NCBI RefSeq assembly: GCF_014337195.1
Contig: NZ_CP060634.1
Coordinates: 496,001 to 560,000, forward strand
DNA from: Qiania dongpingensis
Lineage (GTDB): Bacteria; Bacillota; Clostridia; Lachnospirales; Lachnospiraceae
Direction of reading: 5' to 3'
DNA: 64,000 nucleotides
Below are positions 41,841 to 51,002 of this stretch, one piece after another; positions within the stretch are counted from its first letter, which is position 1, and each line of letters begins with the position of its first letter. The notes beneath the pieces are model-generated. The model did not search any database and was not told where the DNA came from. It saw nothing but the letters and a program-made list of their open reading frames with translations. The position numbers were made by a program, and so were the translations under genes.

Positions 41841-42650
41841 ATGGCAAATGGTAAATTTGGCGCAAAGGAAGTTTTAGACGCAGTACTCTATGATATGGCG
41901 ACAGGAAAACCGGTCATCCGGTTCGATACCTTAAAGACCTCTGAAATCGCCGTAACGACAGAAAAAGTATACGCCCGCGGCGGAAGAGGCAATTCTAAGC
42001 TGCTCACATGGGAAGTCAACAAAGAAGCGACCATGAAGATCGAGGATGCGCTCCTGTCTCCCAAGTCTCTGGAGCTGGTTTCCGGTCTCGCCAGAAAAAC
42101 AGGCACAAAATCCATCCAGATGTGCCAGAAAACAGAATGGGATGTCGTAGACGGTATTGCAAAAGACAAGGGTGGAAGTCATCTTCTGACTTGTTCTTCC
42201 GACGGTGCTATCAACCTGGCATTTAAACCTAACGAAGAGGTAGCCAATATTCTGGTTTACCTGGCTGATGATGACTGTGGTACTCCTGTAGATATGACAG
42301 GCGCAACTTTAAGTGAAAAAGTACTTACTCTGGGATCAGGCGGAATCGCAGCTGCCGGAGGTAAGCGTGTGATCGTATACTACAGCTACATGAGTTCGGA
42401 TACCGCAGAGACCTATGTAATCGACAGTGAGAATTTCTCCGGCACCTATAAACTGGTCGGCGACACTGTTGTCCGCAATGCTTCTACTGGTAAGGACGAA
42501 TCCTTCCAGATCGTCATTCCTTCTCTCAAGTGGAGCTCAGGCCTCACTTTAAGCTTCGCTGCAGAGGGCGATCCCTCCGTACAGACCTTTGAATGTGAAG
42601 TACAGAGAGAAGCTGACTCTCCTGTCATGATCGAAATGATCAAGTATTAA
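41841..42650 (+). CDS. Major tail (tube) protein
   Basis: A 269-aa structural protein. FGAKEVLDAVLYDMATGKPVIRFDTLKTSEI, YARGGRGNSKLLTWEVNKEATMKIEDALLSPKSLELVSGL is a pattern I know from major tail proteins of Firmicutes long-tailed phages. A C-terminal domain of about 100 residues adds to the tube subunit. Many copies form the tail tube; there is no contractile sheath gene next to it, so the tail is non-contractile. It has a strong ribosome site (AAGGAGG) and a strong terminator soon after, which fits high expression. Confidence 0.82.
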   Translation: MANGKFGAKEVLDAVLYDMATGKPVIRFDTLKTSEIAVTTEKVYARGGRGNSKLLTWEVNKEATMKIEDALLSPKSLELVSGLARKTGTKSIQMCQKTEWDVVDGIAKDKGGSHLLTCSSDGAINLAFKPNEEVANILVYLADDDCGTPVDMTGATLSEKVLTLGSGGIAAAGGKRVIVYYSYMSSDTAETYVIDSENFSGTYKLVGDTVVRNASTGKDESFQIVIPSLKWSSGLTLSFAAEGDPSVQTFECEVQREADSPVMIEMIKY

Positions 42651-42733
42651 TTATAGCTCCGTCACTTACGGACCACAACCAATATTGTCACAGAGATACA
42701 CTCCGTGAAACAGATGAATTGTATTGAGTAAAG

Positions 42734-42778
42734 ATATGGTGTACAATTCATTTTAATAATTGTACACCATATTTTTTA
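42734..42778 (+). terminator. Very strong terminator after the major tail gene
   Basis: A perfect 15-bp stem (ATATGGTGTACAATT and complement) with a nine-base loop and six T. It probably limits transcription of the downstream genes relative to the major tail gene. Confidence 0.9.
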
Positions 42779-42785
42779 CGATTGA

Positions 42786-43052
42786 ATGAAATTGACACAA
42801 CTACAGAAGGGACTGAAAAAAATCAATCAGGAATTTGACTTACAAGCTTTTATCAAAGAAAAATACAAGGATAGAATAACTATAAAAATCATCAATCCAA
42901 AACAGGCCTATTATTATATGTCTCAAGATGTATTTCCCCTATGGGTAGAACCAGGCTTTGATGAAAGAATCGTCTTTGTCTTCTTAAAAAAGGATACGGT
43001 ACTTCTCTTCAAAAAATGGAGAGAGTACGATACCGGATGGAAAATCCGATGA
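42786..43052 (+). CDS. Hypothetical protein after the terminator
   Basis: An 88-aa protein with no recognised family, starting only eight bases after the terminator. It has no ribosome site. It is basic, with the pattern IKIINPKQAYYYMSQDVFPLWVEPGFDERIVFVFLKKD. It could be a small tail assembly chaperone, or a decayed insertion; the base composition is AT-rich like the XRE segment nearby. Confidence 0.45.
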   Translation: MKLTQLQKGLKKINQEFDLQAFIKEKYKDRITIKIINPKQAYYYMSQDVFPLWVEPGFDERIVFVFLKKDTVLLFKKWREYDTGWKIR

Positions 43053-43140
43053 CGCACTTCTTCTTTCCTCCCACTTCTTTCTGAAATAAATGATAAACTG
43101 GACAACGCCGGAATATCTTATAGTAATGGAGGTAAGAAAA

Positions 43141-43386
43141 ATGCCAAGAGGAAAAAAGAATTATACGCTGGATGAAAAAATAGAAGCCGCACAAAAGCTC
43201 ATCCTCTCAAAAGAAAGAGAACTGAACGACATAAAAAGACAGCTGGAAATACTTTTAGAAGAAAAGGAAAAAGAAGATCTCAATAAACTGAATAGAGAAC
43301 TGAAAAAGTCAGGAAGAACCATTGAAGAACTTCTTAGGGCTCTGGAAACAGGGTTTTCTGCCCCTCCGGATTGTACGTCCGAATAG
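43141..43386 (+). CDS. Small coiled-coil protein
   Basis: An 81-aa protein, mostly one long charged coiled coil (residues 12-65, KIEAAQKLILSKERELNDIKRQLEILLEEKEKEDLNKL). GGAGG lies six bases before the ATG at 43141. Its family is not recognised. Similar short coiled-coil proteins with an RGKK N-terminus are found on mobile elements of Clostridia. It lies in an AT-richer insert between the major tail gene and the chaperone-like gene. Confidence 0.5.
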   Translation: MPRGKKNYTLDEKIEAAQKLILSKERELNDIKRQLEILLEEKEKEDLNKLNRELKKSGRTIEELLRALETGFSAPPDCTSE

Positions 43387-43397
43387 AAATCACGTTT

Positions 43398-43479
43398 AAA
43401 AAGTACCCTATTAGTATATAACGGTTTTCACACCCCCTTTATTACAGCCGTCTTTCCAAAAAGTCGTACCCTATTCATA
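43398..43479. repeat. Two imperfect direct repeats before the XRE gene
   Basis: AAAAAGTACCCTATTAGTATA at 43398-43418 in part and AAAAAGTCGTACCCTATTC at 43458 share the ACCCTATT core with the same flanks. They are probable operators for the XRE protein encoded 80 bases downstream. Confidence 0.45.
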
Positions 43480-43558
43480 CAGCTTTCTATGCTAATATTA
43501 GTTAAAATAAAACTTTATTACTTTCAACTACTATCAGATAAAAGCGGTGTATGAATCT

Positions 43559-43753
43559 ATGAAAAACAAATTACAGCAATTGAGGTGGGACAGTAACTTA
43601 AGTCAACAGCAACTCGCGATCAAATCCGGTGTCAAACGCAGTATTATCAGCAATATTGAAAACGGTCATACTACGAATCCTTCCATTGTCACTGCACTGA
43701 AGCTGGCAAAAGCTTTAAATGTGACAATTGAAGATATCTTCGCGCTTGACTAA
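43559..43753 (+). CDS. XRE-family HTH regulator
   Basis: A 64-aa protein consisting of one HTH_3 domain (LRWDSNLSQQQLAIKSGVKRSIISNIENGHTTNPSIVTALKLAKALNVTIEDIFAL). The ATG at 43559 has AGCGGTG upstream; a GTG four codons earlier is possible. It is embedded among tail genes, with repeats upstream and its own terminator downstream, so it is probably a separate cassette. It may repress itself, the coiled-coil gene, or the following tail genes. Confidence 0.78.
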   Translation: MKNKLQQLRWDSNLSQQQLAIKSGVKRSIISNIENGHTTNPSIVTALKLAKALNVTIEDIFALD

Positions 43754-43804
43754 AAAGGATAGGACCGCCCGTAAAGGAATCAAAAAAACCGAATATCTTC
43801 ACCC

Positions 43805-43834
43805 AGGCCGCCGGAACAGGCGGTCTTTTTCTTT
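43805..43834 (+). terminator. Terminator after the XRE gene
   Basis: AGGCCGCC/GGCGGTCT with a six-base loop and a T-run, 52 bases after the XRE stop and before the next tail gene. Confidence 0.8.
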
Positions 43835-43868
43835 TATTAACTTAAAATTTTATCTCGGAGGATTTATC

Positions 43869-44522
43869 ATGAATGTGAATTTCGACAAAATAACGCTGAA
43901 AAAGGATCTGACATTTTCCGAAATCGAAATGTATGCCAGAATCGTCGCACAAAACGCCTTTGTTTCTATTTCCGGGGATGCACCTGAAACCTTTCAGCAG
44001 ATTTATCTGCCCACCCACGCGGAAAGGGCACTTGTCGGGCTGTTCTACAGTAAACTGGTTGATGGTCTGATTCTGATTCCAGAAGCCGAAGAAGACACTC
44101 CCGACTATCCAGATTATATTGATAACATTGAACTTTACAGCTTCTTTATAAAAAACCGGAGCTATGTCTCCTCCATTGAAATGTACGCCGGGGAAATCAT
44201 TGAATATGAAAAGCAAACACGGATTCATTCCTTCCCTGCCATTGAAACCAGTATCTGCGAATATCTGAAAAAAGAAATCAAGAAACTGAAGGCAGAAAGC
44301 AAAACAGCCAGGGAAATGGAACGTCTGGCCAAAGCTCAGGCAGAAAAAGTAGAAAACTCCAATAAGGTAGAAGCAAAGTTCACTCCCGAAGAGCAAGCTG
44401 ATATCATAAAAAAAATGAGTGAGCTCAATTTCGATCAAGAAAAACTTGCGGAACATATGACAAAATACGGTTTAAAATCAGATGTAGATATAAAAAACAG
44501 CCGGCAAGTCAATTTGTCATAA
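43869..44522 (+). CDS. Probable tail assembly chaperone
   Basis: A 217-aa protein starting at 43869, with GGAGG eight bases upstream. The first 140 residues look globular (FSEIEMYARIVAQNAFVSI, LPTHAERALVGLFYSKLV); the rest is Lys/Glu-rich and helical. Its place directly before the tape measure gene is that of the tail assembly chaperone in long-tailed phages. No slippery sequence leading to an extended form was noticed near its end. The function is inferred from position. Confidence 0.5.
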   Translation: MNVNFDKITLKKDLTFSEIEMYARIVAQNAFVSISGDAPETFQQIYLPTHAERALVGLFYSKLVDGLILIPEAEEDTPDYPDYIDNIELYSFFIKNRSYVSSIEMYAGEIIEYEKQTRIHSFPAIETSICEYLKKEIKKLKAESKTAREMERLAKAQAEKVENSNKVEAKFTPEEQADIIKKMSELNFDQEKLAEHMTKYGLKSDVDIKNSRQVNLS

Positions 44523-44548
44523 CTTTTCAGAAAGGAGTATGATAAACC

Positions 44549-44904
44549 ATGAGTGATTATCGAACGGGAATTACTGCCGAATCAGATGCTATTAAAGAAA
44601 TAGATAAATTACAGCAACAATTAGACAAATTTTCTGCTCAATCAATCAAAATCAAACTCGATTTCGATACAAAGGGGATAGACTTTAACAAGTTTAATAA
44701 AACCTTTTACAATCTTGGACAGCAGGCTTATGACAGCTACTCTGCTGGCTTCCAATCCGCTGACTCTGCCAATGATATTTTTAATCTATCAAAAGTAAAA
44801 AGAAAACTCCAAAAAAAAGTCAGTGGGAGCTCCATAGTATTGGAAGGTCAAGTCCCCAAACAGATTCAGCAGAACAATTCGCTTCAAAATGCGGGTGAGA
44901 GGTT
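44549..44904 (+). CDS. Tape measure protein, exon 1
   Basis: The first about 118 codons of the tape measure protein. Read without splicing the frame stops at 44908. EIDKLQQQLDKFSAQSIKIKLDFDTKGIDFNKF is typical of tape measure N-termini. GAAAGGAG precedes the ATG at 44549. The group I intron follows; if splicing joins U44904 to position 45363, the reading frame continues as GERF-IAPIYK. The exact junction is not certain: other G residues between 45352 and 45362 also keep a frame. The base composition is AT-rich compared with the rest of the gene. Confidence 0.65.
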
Positions 44905-45362
44905 TTAAAAATGCTCCTCTCCGACTGTTTATAATAAAAATGCCCGCTGCAATCCGGCAGTAATGCGGAACGAATCTGCGTAAGATATCATTTTACCTGA
45001 TAAGGGATTGCACAGAAAACAACCGAAACTGGCACATGCAAAAATTGTGTTTCGTCTGATATTGCGAACAGGGTAACTCGTTAATCCTTCGGATACTAAA
45101 CCATGGAAAATCAGGACATTTATAGATTTCATGGCGGACAACCTGAAAGGGATTGTGTATAGTAACAAGTCCAAGGTATGAGAAATCTGCAGCGAAGCCT
45201 CTGTGTCCTAAAGAGGAACGTTCATCGACTATAATGGGAATCTGGAACTCACTAAAACAGTTTCAGAAAGGAATAGTCACGAGCTAAGGTGAACACATCA
45301 CCTGAAATATCGGTATAATTTACAATATACCTATGTGTTAAATTTTTAACCGCGCAACGCAG
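44905..45362 (+). ncRNA. Group I intron (no endonuclease gene)
   Basis: About 458 bases carrying the conserved core in order: a P-like segment near ATTGCGAACAGGG (about 45058), Q as AATCTGCAGCGAAGC (about 45184-45199), R as GTTCATCGACTATAA (about 45221-45236) and S as AAGGAATAGTCACG (about 45270). GACTAT in R pairs perfectly with ATAGTC in S to form P7. A GAGAGG/CCTCTC hairpin at the 5' border looks like P1. It contains no open frame, so it cannot spread by itself. It interrupts the tape measure gene; end positions are estimates. Confidence 0.82.
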
Positions 45363-46446
45363 TATAGCTCCGATTTATAAAAATAACAATAATAATCCAG
45401 TAATTGCATCAAATACTTTATACTATCCAAATGCTGATAATAGTCCCATAGCACAAACATCCGCTACTGCTACTGCAGGGATTATCGCTTTTCTCGAACC
45501 GCTCATTTTAGATATTCTCTTAGATATAGGGATAGAAAATCTAAAAAAGGAACTAAATAAAAAAAAGGCAACAAAAATTGAAGGGGGAGAAGCCCGAGAA
45601 AATATCAAAGAGATAGACCAAGAATTTAATTCCTCTTATCCTGCCGCTCAAAAAAAAGCAGCTAGGTACGACCAGCTTTTGGAAGGTGTCGATTTAAACG
45701 GAAACAAAACAAATAAACTTTCTACAAAAGAATATAAAGAATTTCTAAATTTAAACAACGAATTAGCCGACCTTTACCCTGACCTATCATATCATTATGA
45801 CACAGCAGGCAATAAAATTTTAGAATTAGGACAAAATGCTGATTTATCCAAAAAAAAACTGTCCGATTTTTTAGAAGAAGAACGCCAAGCTACACAACTT
45901 GAAATAAAGGAAAACATACCAAAAGTATATGATGAATCTCAACAAGTTTTTAATAAATCTAAAGATAAACTAGAGCAATATAAAGAAGCAAACAAAATCA
46001 TTCAACAAATTCAAAAAATGGGAAATCAAGAGTTTGCTTTTGATGAAATGGGTTCTGCTAATATTAACATGAAAAGTGGTAAAAATTCAGAACATTTTAG
46101 AAACATTTTTGAAGATGCAGCAATGGCCTCTGGACTTCAAAGCGATATTGAGTATTCTTTTTTTGATGATGGTAATACAGCTACGGCAAACCTAATGAAT
46201 CTAACTAAAGAAGAACAAGATAACTTTATAGAGGAATTTAAAAAACAATGTGTTAATTTTGCAAATGAATATGCGCTAATATATGGTGATTCTATTGAAG
46301 ATATTCAATCCAAAATACAAGAAGAAGAAACAAAAAAAGAACAGCTAATAGCTATCTTGCCTCTGCTCTGTTATCCGATTTCACTAAAAGTAATGAATAT
46401 CTGGATTCTTCCCCTGATACCCAAAACATTATTAAAGCGGCCATAA
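45363..46446 (+). CDS. Tape measure protein, exon 2 before the frameshift
   Basis: Open frame from at least 45319, with no start codon or ribosome site of its own, so it depends on splicing. IAPIYKNNNNNPV opens it, followed by a hydrophobic segment (ATATAGIIAFLEPLILDILLDI) and Lys/Glu-rich helices. It closes at 46446 after a short nonsense tail (about 36 codons) that follows the A7 run at 46332-46338. The authentic sequence continues in the -1 frame. The stretch is markedly AT-rich. Confidence 0.6.
46332..46338 (+). other. A7 slippery heptamer with -1 frame change
   Basis: In the upstream frame the codons read A-AAA-AAA, a classical -1 slip site. After it the -1 frame (AGA ACA GCT...) continues without stop to 50141. 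Programmed frameshifting, a natural mutation, or an assembly error in a homopolymer are all possible. No strong stimulatory hairpin is seen in the next 40 bases. Confidence 0.55.
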
Positions 46447-49400
46447 GTAATATGGATTTTTCTAATTTTGATTATGGCAGCCCGGAGGAATTACAACAGC
46501 TAGTAGCCGATGAAATCAAAAATATTACAAGCTCCGAGGAAAAAAAATCCGCTTATAAAGAATTACTTTCCTTGAATCCAAATGAGCTTACTTTTGATGA
46601 CTACAAGGATAAAATCGATAAGCTCACAGAAGAAATACTAGGAAGCGACGCAGACAATGAACAAGAAAAAATTAATTTTCGTCTAAAATACGGAATCACA
46701 TTGGAAAGTGCAGATGGAGAAGGTGATGAATTTCAAGCTGATAACCTTTTAAATCAAATTGAAACCATGACAGGTATTTCAAAAGATTCATTAAGCGGTG
46801 CTTTGACAGAAACACAAATAGGTATAGCCTATGATATTATCATGAATGATGATGACGGTTCTATTAAAACCTTATCTGACCTTATAAATGCAATTGAGAA
46901 TGAAGGTAACATGGGAATTGAGCTGGACAGCTCTCAGGTCACAGATGCGGAAGAAAGTCTTAATTATTTAAATGACCAAATGGAGAACGCCGTCACTTCT
47001 AAAGCTTTTGATGTCGATGCTTCATCTGTTGAAAATGCCAATATGGCTATCAGCAATTGTCTCAGTCAGTTGGATGATCCAACTGTGATGTCTGTAGATA
47101 CTTCCTTTGTAAACGGAGAAATGGAACAGACCGCCGGATTATTATACGCTTTCCAAGAAAATTACGGCAACATAAATATCCAAACTGACGTCAGCGCAGA
47201 TACCTCCTCCGCGGAAGGAAGTGTTTCAGGATATTATGAACAGATTCAACAGCTTCATCCCACTATTCTGGCTAGCTTTGGAATCACAGATACTTCCTCG
47301 CCGGAGGCAATCGCAGCCCAGCTCCAGAATTCTAATCCACATGTATCAGTTCAATTAGGTTATCAGGCAGATACCAGTCAGTCACTCCTGAATCCTGTTC
47401 TCCCTCCTTTAATACGCAGCATTATGTATAAGCCCAATGTTGGCTTGCTTCCCAAACAATTTCCTATGATTCACCGATATGTCCAATACCATGCTCTGGG
47501 ATTACCCCTTCCGAGTATTCCATTAAACTCAAAGGGTTCCTCCGGCGGCTCCGTGGCAGGCGGAAGCTGGGGGATCAAATCAGGCGGCACGGTGCTGGTC
47601 GGGGAACTGGGCCCGGAAATTGTCGTCGATCCCAGCTCCGGGAGGTGGCACACCGTCGGAAACGCAGGCGCCGAATTCGCTTATCTTCCCGCCGGAGCAA
47701 TCGTATTTAACCACCTGCAATCTGAGGCACTGTTAGAACAGGGAAGAATAAACGGGCGCGGAATGGCGCTGGCACAAGGAACAGCGCTGGCAGATGGAAC
47801 AGCGCTGGCAGATGGTTCGTCAGTCTCTTCTGTCGCTTCCGGCAAAAATATTATAAGAGACCTCGCTGGCCTTTCTCAAGCTGCTGCACTTTCGGGCAGC
47901 ATGGCGAAAGCATCGGAATCCGCAGAGGACTTTAACACTCAGATCGACTGGATGGAAACACGTCTGAAAAAAGTGAAGGATATCTATGACCAAATATCCA
48001 AGATCATCGATGATACGGCAAGCAATCTCTCCGCAGAACAAACCATAAATGAGCTCAATGACGCAGTTCAAAGTGCAAAAGAATACATTTCCGTTCTGAA
48101 TAATGCCGCGGTTTCCTATCAAAGTTACGCCGATTCTCTCGGCCTGTCTTCTGACTATGTTAACAAGATCAAAAATGGCACCATGGATATCCAGACGATC
48201 ACAGATAAAAACCTGAAGGAACAGATTTCCGAATATCAAACATGGTATAACAAAGCAACCGACTGCTATGATACTGTCCGCAACCTGAACAATGAAATAA
48301 AGAAACTGCAGCTTCAAAAACTGGACACCGTTGTAAAATGGGCTGATGCAAGAATTGATTATCAGGAGTCCCTCTCCGACCGAATGAAGGCTTACATGGA
48401 TCTGGCCGATACAAAAGGTATCGACAATACAGAATCTCAGTATAATTACATGATCGACCGTCAGGTCACCATTAACGGCAAGCTTAACGCGGAGCTGGAT
48501 AATCTCAAGAACCAGCTGCAAAGTCTCATGAACCAGGGTGTCATCCAAAAATATTCCACTGAATGGCATGACTGGATGTCTAAGATTTATGATACGGAAA
48601 CAGCTATCACCAAGACCGAGACTTCTGTAGAGAAATTAAAAAATGAACTGTATGAATTAAGATGGGAAAAATTCGACCGGGGTATTGATGTCCTCAAAGA
48701 CGCTGAAAGTGAATTGTCCGATCTAATCGACCTATACGACAACTCTCTGCTCTTTGATGATAATGGCGGAGCCACAGCGGAAGGAAAAACGATAATCGGC
48801 TTATATGGGCAGCAGATTGAACTGGCTGCTCTGAAGTCCCGACAATACGCCGACGCTCTGACCGCCCTGCGCAAGGATTTGAAAAATGGGAATATTTCGC
48901 AAAACGAATATAATAAAACGGTAAAAGAATATTCCCAGCTGCAGCGTGATGCCGCAGGCGATATAAAAAAATACAGAGACTCCATAGTGAAGCTGATCAC
49001 TGAAGGCATTGAGAAGGAAACAGACGCTTATTCCAAACTAAACGATGCAAAGAAGGAAGCGCTCCGAACACAAAAGGATTTAGACGACTATAACAAAAAG
49101 GTCTCTGAACAGTCCGGTGTCATCTCAAAACTGGAAGCAGAATACGCTTCGTTGACAGGAGTAAATGGCAGGGAAGCTCAGGCTAAGCGTGAACAGCTGA
49201 TGCAGGAGATTGCAGATGCAAAAAAGGAACTGACTGAGCTGCAGGAAGACCGTGCATATGACAATCAATTGGAATACCTGGACAAAGATACCGAAAATTT
49301 TAAAAAGATGCAGGAAGAGCGATCCAACATGGTCGAACAAGATCTGGATTATCAAAACGCTGCTATCGCGGCAATTTTATCTGAGGCGGAAACTGATTCC

Positions 49401-50141
49401 GAAGCCGTACTGGCAAGTATAAAAGCCCTTGCAGGAAACTATGGCATGGAGATAAGCAGTGCCCTGACTGCTCCATGGGAAAGTGCTGTAACAGCCATGC
49501 AGGAGTACCTGTTAATCCTGAATTCCATGGGAATCGGAATAGGAAATGTGGCGACTGGTTCCATGCATTCGCCCGACTATCTTAAGTCTATCATAACCAG
49601 CAATTACAGTAATGCGCCTGGTTCCGTAGGTTCTTTTTCAGAGGATCAGCGATGGAAAGAACTGCAGCATAAGATCGCCACCGTACAGTCTGGTTCATCA
49701 TCTATGGAAGAAATCGTTCAGATCATACTGGATACCTTCAAAGGCAGGAACTATGCTTCCGGTACCAGATACGCCAAAAAGGGGCTTCATCTGACAAACG
49801 AATCTGGTCTGGAAGCAATCATGACCAAAGACGGCCTCCTCACTCCATTTTCCGGCGGGGAAGCCGTATTTAACCGTAATGCAACTGATGTACTTTATCA
49901 GTTTGCGAGCAAGCCGGCCGCATATCTGCAAAAGCAACTGTATCCGGTCCGATTCCCGAAGGTCAACCCATCCAATGCCGTTTCTGTACATTATGACAGC
50001 CTGATAACGGTAAACGGCGATGTGATTGAAGACACGATCCCTACCATATCCGAGCTGGTCAAAAATGCAGTTCCTGCTGTAAAGCAAAATTTAAAGCAAG
50101 AACTCAGGCTGCTTGGGAACGCAGTAAATTATTATCGATAA
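46338..50141 (+). CDS. Tape measure protein, main part
   Basis: About 1,267 codons in the -1 frame. An ATG at 46452 has no ribosome site, so this part is not an independent gene. The early part is acidic; GGSVAGGSWGIKSGGTVLVGELGPEIVVDPSSGRWHTVGNAGAEFAYLPAGAIVFN is a motif common in tape measure proteins, repeated in weaker form near the end (GLEAIMTKDGLLTPFSGGEAVFN). Long coiled coils fill the middle (about 900-1100). The full protein would be about 1,710 aa, which predicts a long tail. Short ALADGT repeats occur near residue 440 of this part. Confidence 0.85.
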   Translation, partial: RTANSYLASALLSDFTKSNEYLDSSPDTQNIIKAAISNMDFSNFDYGSPEELQQLVADEIKNITSSEEKKSAYKELLSLNPNELTFDDYKDKIDKLTEEILGSDADNEQEKINFRLKYGITLESADGEGDEFQADNLLNQIETMTGISKDSLSGALTETQIGIAYDIIMNDDDGSIKTLSDLINAIENEGNMGIELDSSQVTDAEESLNYLNDQMENAVTSKAFDVDASSVENANMAISNCLSQLDDPTVMSVDTSFVNGEMEQTAGLLYAFQENYGNINIQTDVSADTSSAEGSVSGYYEQIQQLHPTILASFGITDTSSPEAIAAQLQNSNPHVSVQLGYQADTSQSLLNPVLPPLIRSIMYKPNVGLLPKQFPMIHRYVQYHALGLPLPSIPLNSKGSSGGSVAGGSWGIKSGGTVLVGELGPEIVVDPSSGRWHTVGNAGAEFAYLPAGAIVFNHLQSEALLEQGRINGRGMALAQGTALADGTALADGSSVSSVASGKNIIRDLAGLSQAAALSGSMAKASESAEDFNTQIDWMETRLKKVKDIYDQISKIIDDTASNLSAEQTINELNDAVQSAKEYISVLNNAAVSYQSYADSLGLSSDYVNKIKNGTMDIQTITDKNLKEQISEYQTWYNKATDCYDTVRNLNNEIKKLQLQKLDTVVKWADARIDYQESLSDRMKAYMDLADTKGIDNTESQYNYMIDRQVTINGKLNAELDNLKNQLQSLMNQGVIQKYSTEWHDWMSKIYDTETAITKTETSVEKLKNELYELRWEKFDRGIDVLKDAESELSDLIDLYDNSLLFDDNGGATAEGKTIIGLYGQQIELAALKSRQYADALTALRKDLKNGNISQNEYNKTVKEYSQLQRDAAGDIKKYRDSIVKLITEGIEKETDAYSKLNDAKKEALRTQKDLDDYNKKVSEQSGVISKLEAEYASLTGVNGREAQAKREQLMQEIADAKKELTELQEDRAYDNQLEYLDKDTENFKKMQEERSNMVEQDLDYQNAAIAAILSEAETDSEAVLASIKALAGNYGMEISSALTAPWESAVTAMQEYLLILNSMGIGIGNVATGSMHSPDYLKSIITSNYSNAPGSVGSFSEDQRWKELQHKIATVQSGSSSMEEIVQIILDTFKGRNYASGTRYAKKGLHLTNESGLEAIMTKDGLLTPFSGGEAVFNRNATDVLYQFASKPAAYLQKQLYPVRFPKVNPSNAVSVHYDSLITVNGDVIEDTIPTISELVKNAVPAVKQNLKQELRLLGNAVNYYR

Positions 50142-50224
50142 CCTGTTATCTTTCGGCGGTACAAAACGTACCGCCGTTTTTCGAGCTAAAGGGCTCATAT
50201 ATGATCAAAGGAGGAGAATATATT

Positions 50225-51001
50225 ATGGCCTCGCTGATTTGTACGGACTTCTTTTTCAATGGACTGCATATGTCTGATTTTGGTTTTATAACCGCAACCT
50301 TAGACTCCCCGTCCATTGACGCCATAGACATCGGACTGAAAAAAAACCTAAAAACAGAAAAAGTCGGTTCCAATCCGGTAAATTATTTATATGATGTTTC
50401 TTATGAAGATTCACTCGTATTCCAAACGACAATGGTATACGAAGACGGCCACTGTTTAACCATGGAAGAATTCAGGACCGTCGTTCGATGGCTTACCACA
50501 AAAAATTATATGAAAATGGAAATTGACAACGATAAATGCCGGGGAATCTATTTCAATTGTATCGTGTCAGATATTAAAATGTATGAATACAATGGTCTGC
50601 CGGTCGGTATTTATTTCGAAGCAACCTGCGATTCTCCTTACGGCTGGGAAGATGTGACGTATAACTATACAAAATCTCCTTGTATTTTCAACAATACCAG
50701 CGACGACATCCTAAATCCCGTAAAACCGGTTTTCCACTTCGCTGTATCGAAACCAGGAGATGTAACATTGGTAAATACTACTACTGGAAAATGTATGATT
50801 TTGTCCAGTGTCTTAAAAGAAGAAACTTGTACCATTGATACAAAACATTATTTGCTGCTTTCTGATATACCGGAAAGGAATTTCTACGCGGCATTTAATC
50901 GGGAATGGATCGATCTCGTCCCAGGAGAGAATACAATCTCCTTTTCAGGCATCCCGTCTCTGACCATATCCGCCAGCCTTCCGAGAAAGGTAGGGTACTG
51001 A
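50225..51001 (+). CDS. Distal tail protein (Dit-like)
   Basis: A 258-aa protein of the Sipho_tail/Dit type. It joins the tail tube to the baseplate hub. NGLHMSDFGFITATLDSPSID near the N-terminus and LTMEEFRTVVRWLTTKNYMKMEID, FNCIVSDIKMYEYNGLPVGIYFEATCDSPYGWED fit the family. The ATG at 50225 is preceded by AAAGGAGG. Gene order (tape measure, Dit, Tal) supports it. The stop lies one base before the next start. Confidence 0.8.
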   Translation: MASLICTDFFFNGLHMSDFGFITATLDSPSIDAIDIGLKKNLKTEKVGSNPVNYLYDVSYEDSLVFQTTMVYEDGHCLTMEEFRTVVRWLTTKNYMKMEIDNDKCRGIYFNCIVSDIKMYEYNGLPVGIYFEATCDSPYGWEDVTYNYTKSPCIFNNTSDDILNPVKPVFHFAVSKPGDVTLVNTTTGKCMILSSVLKEETCTIDTKHYLLLSDIPERNFYAAFNREWIDLVPGENTISFSGIPSLTISASLPRKVGY

Positions 51002-51002
51002 T

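Noticed and set aside
46452..50141. Main tape measure part as a separate gene starting at 46452
   Set aside because: There is no ribosome site and the same frame has protein-like sequence upstream, back to the A7 run.
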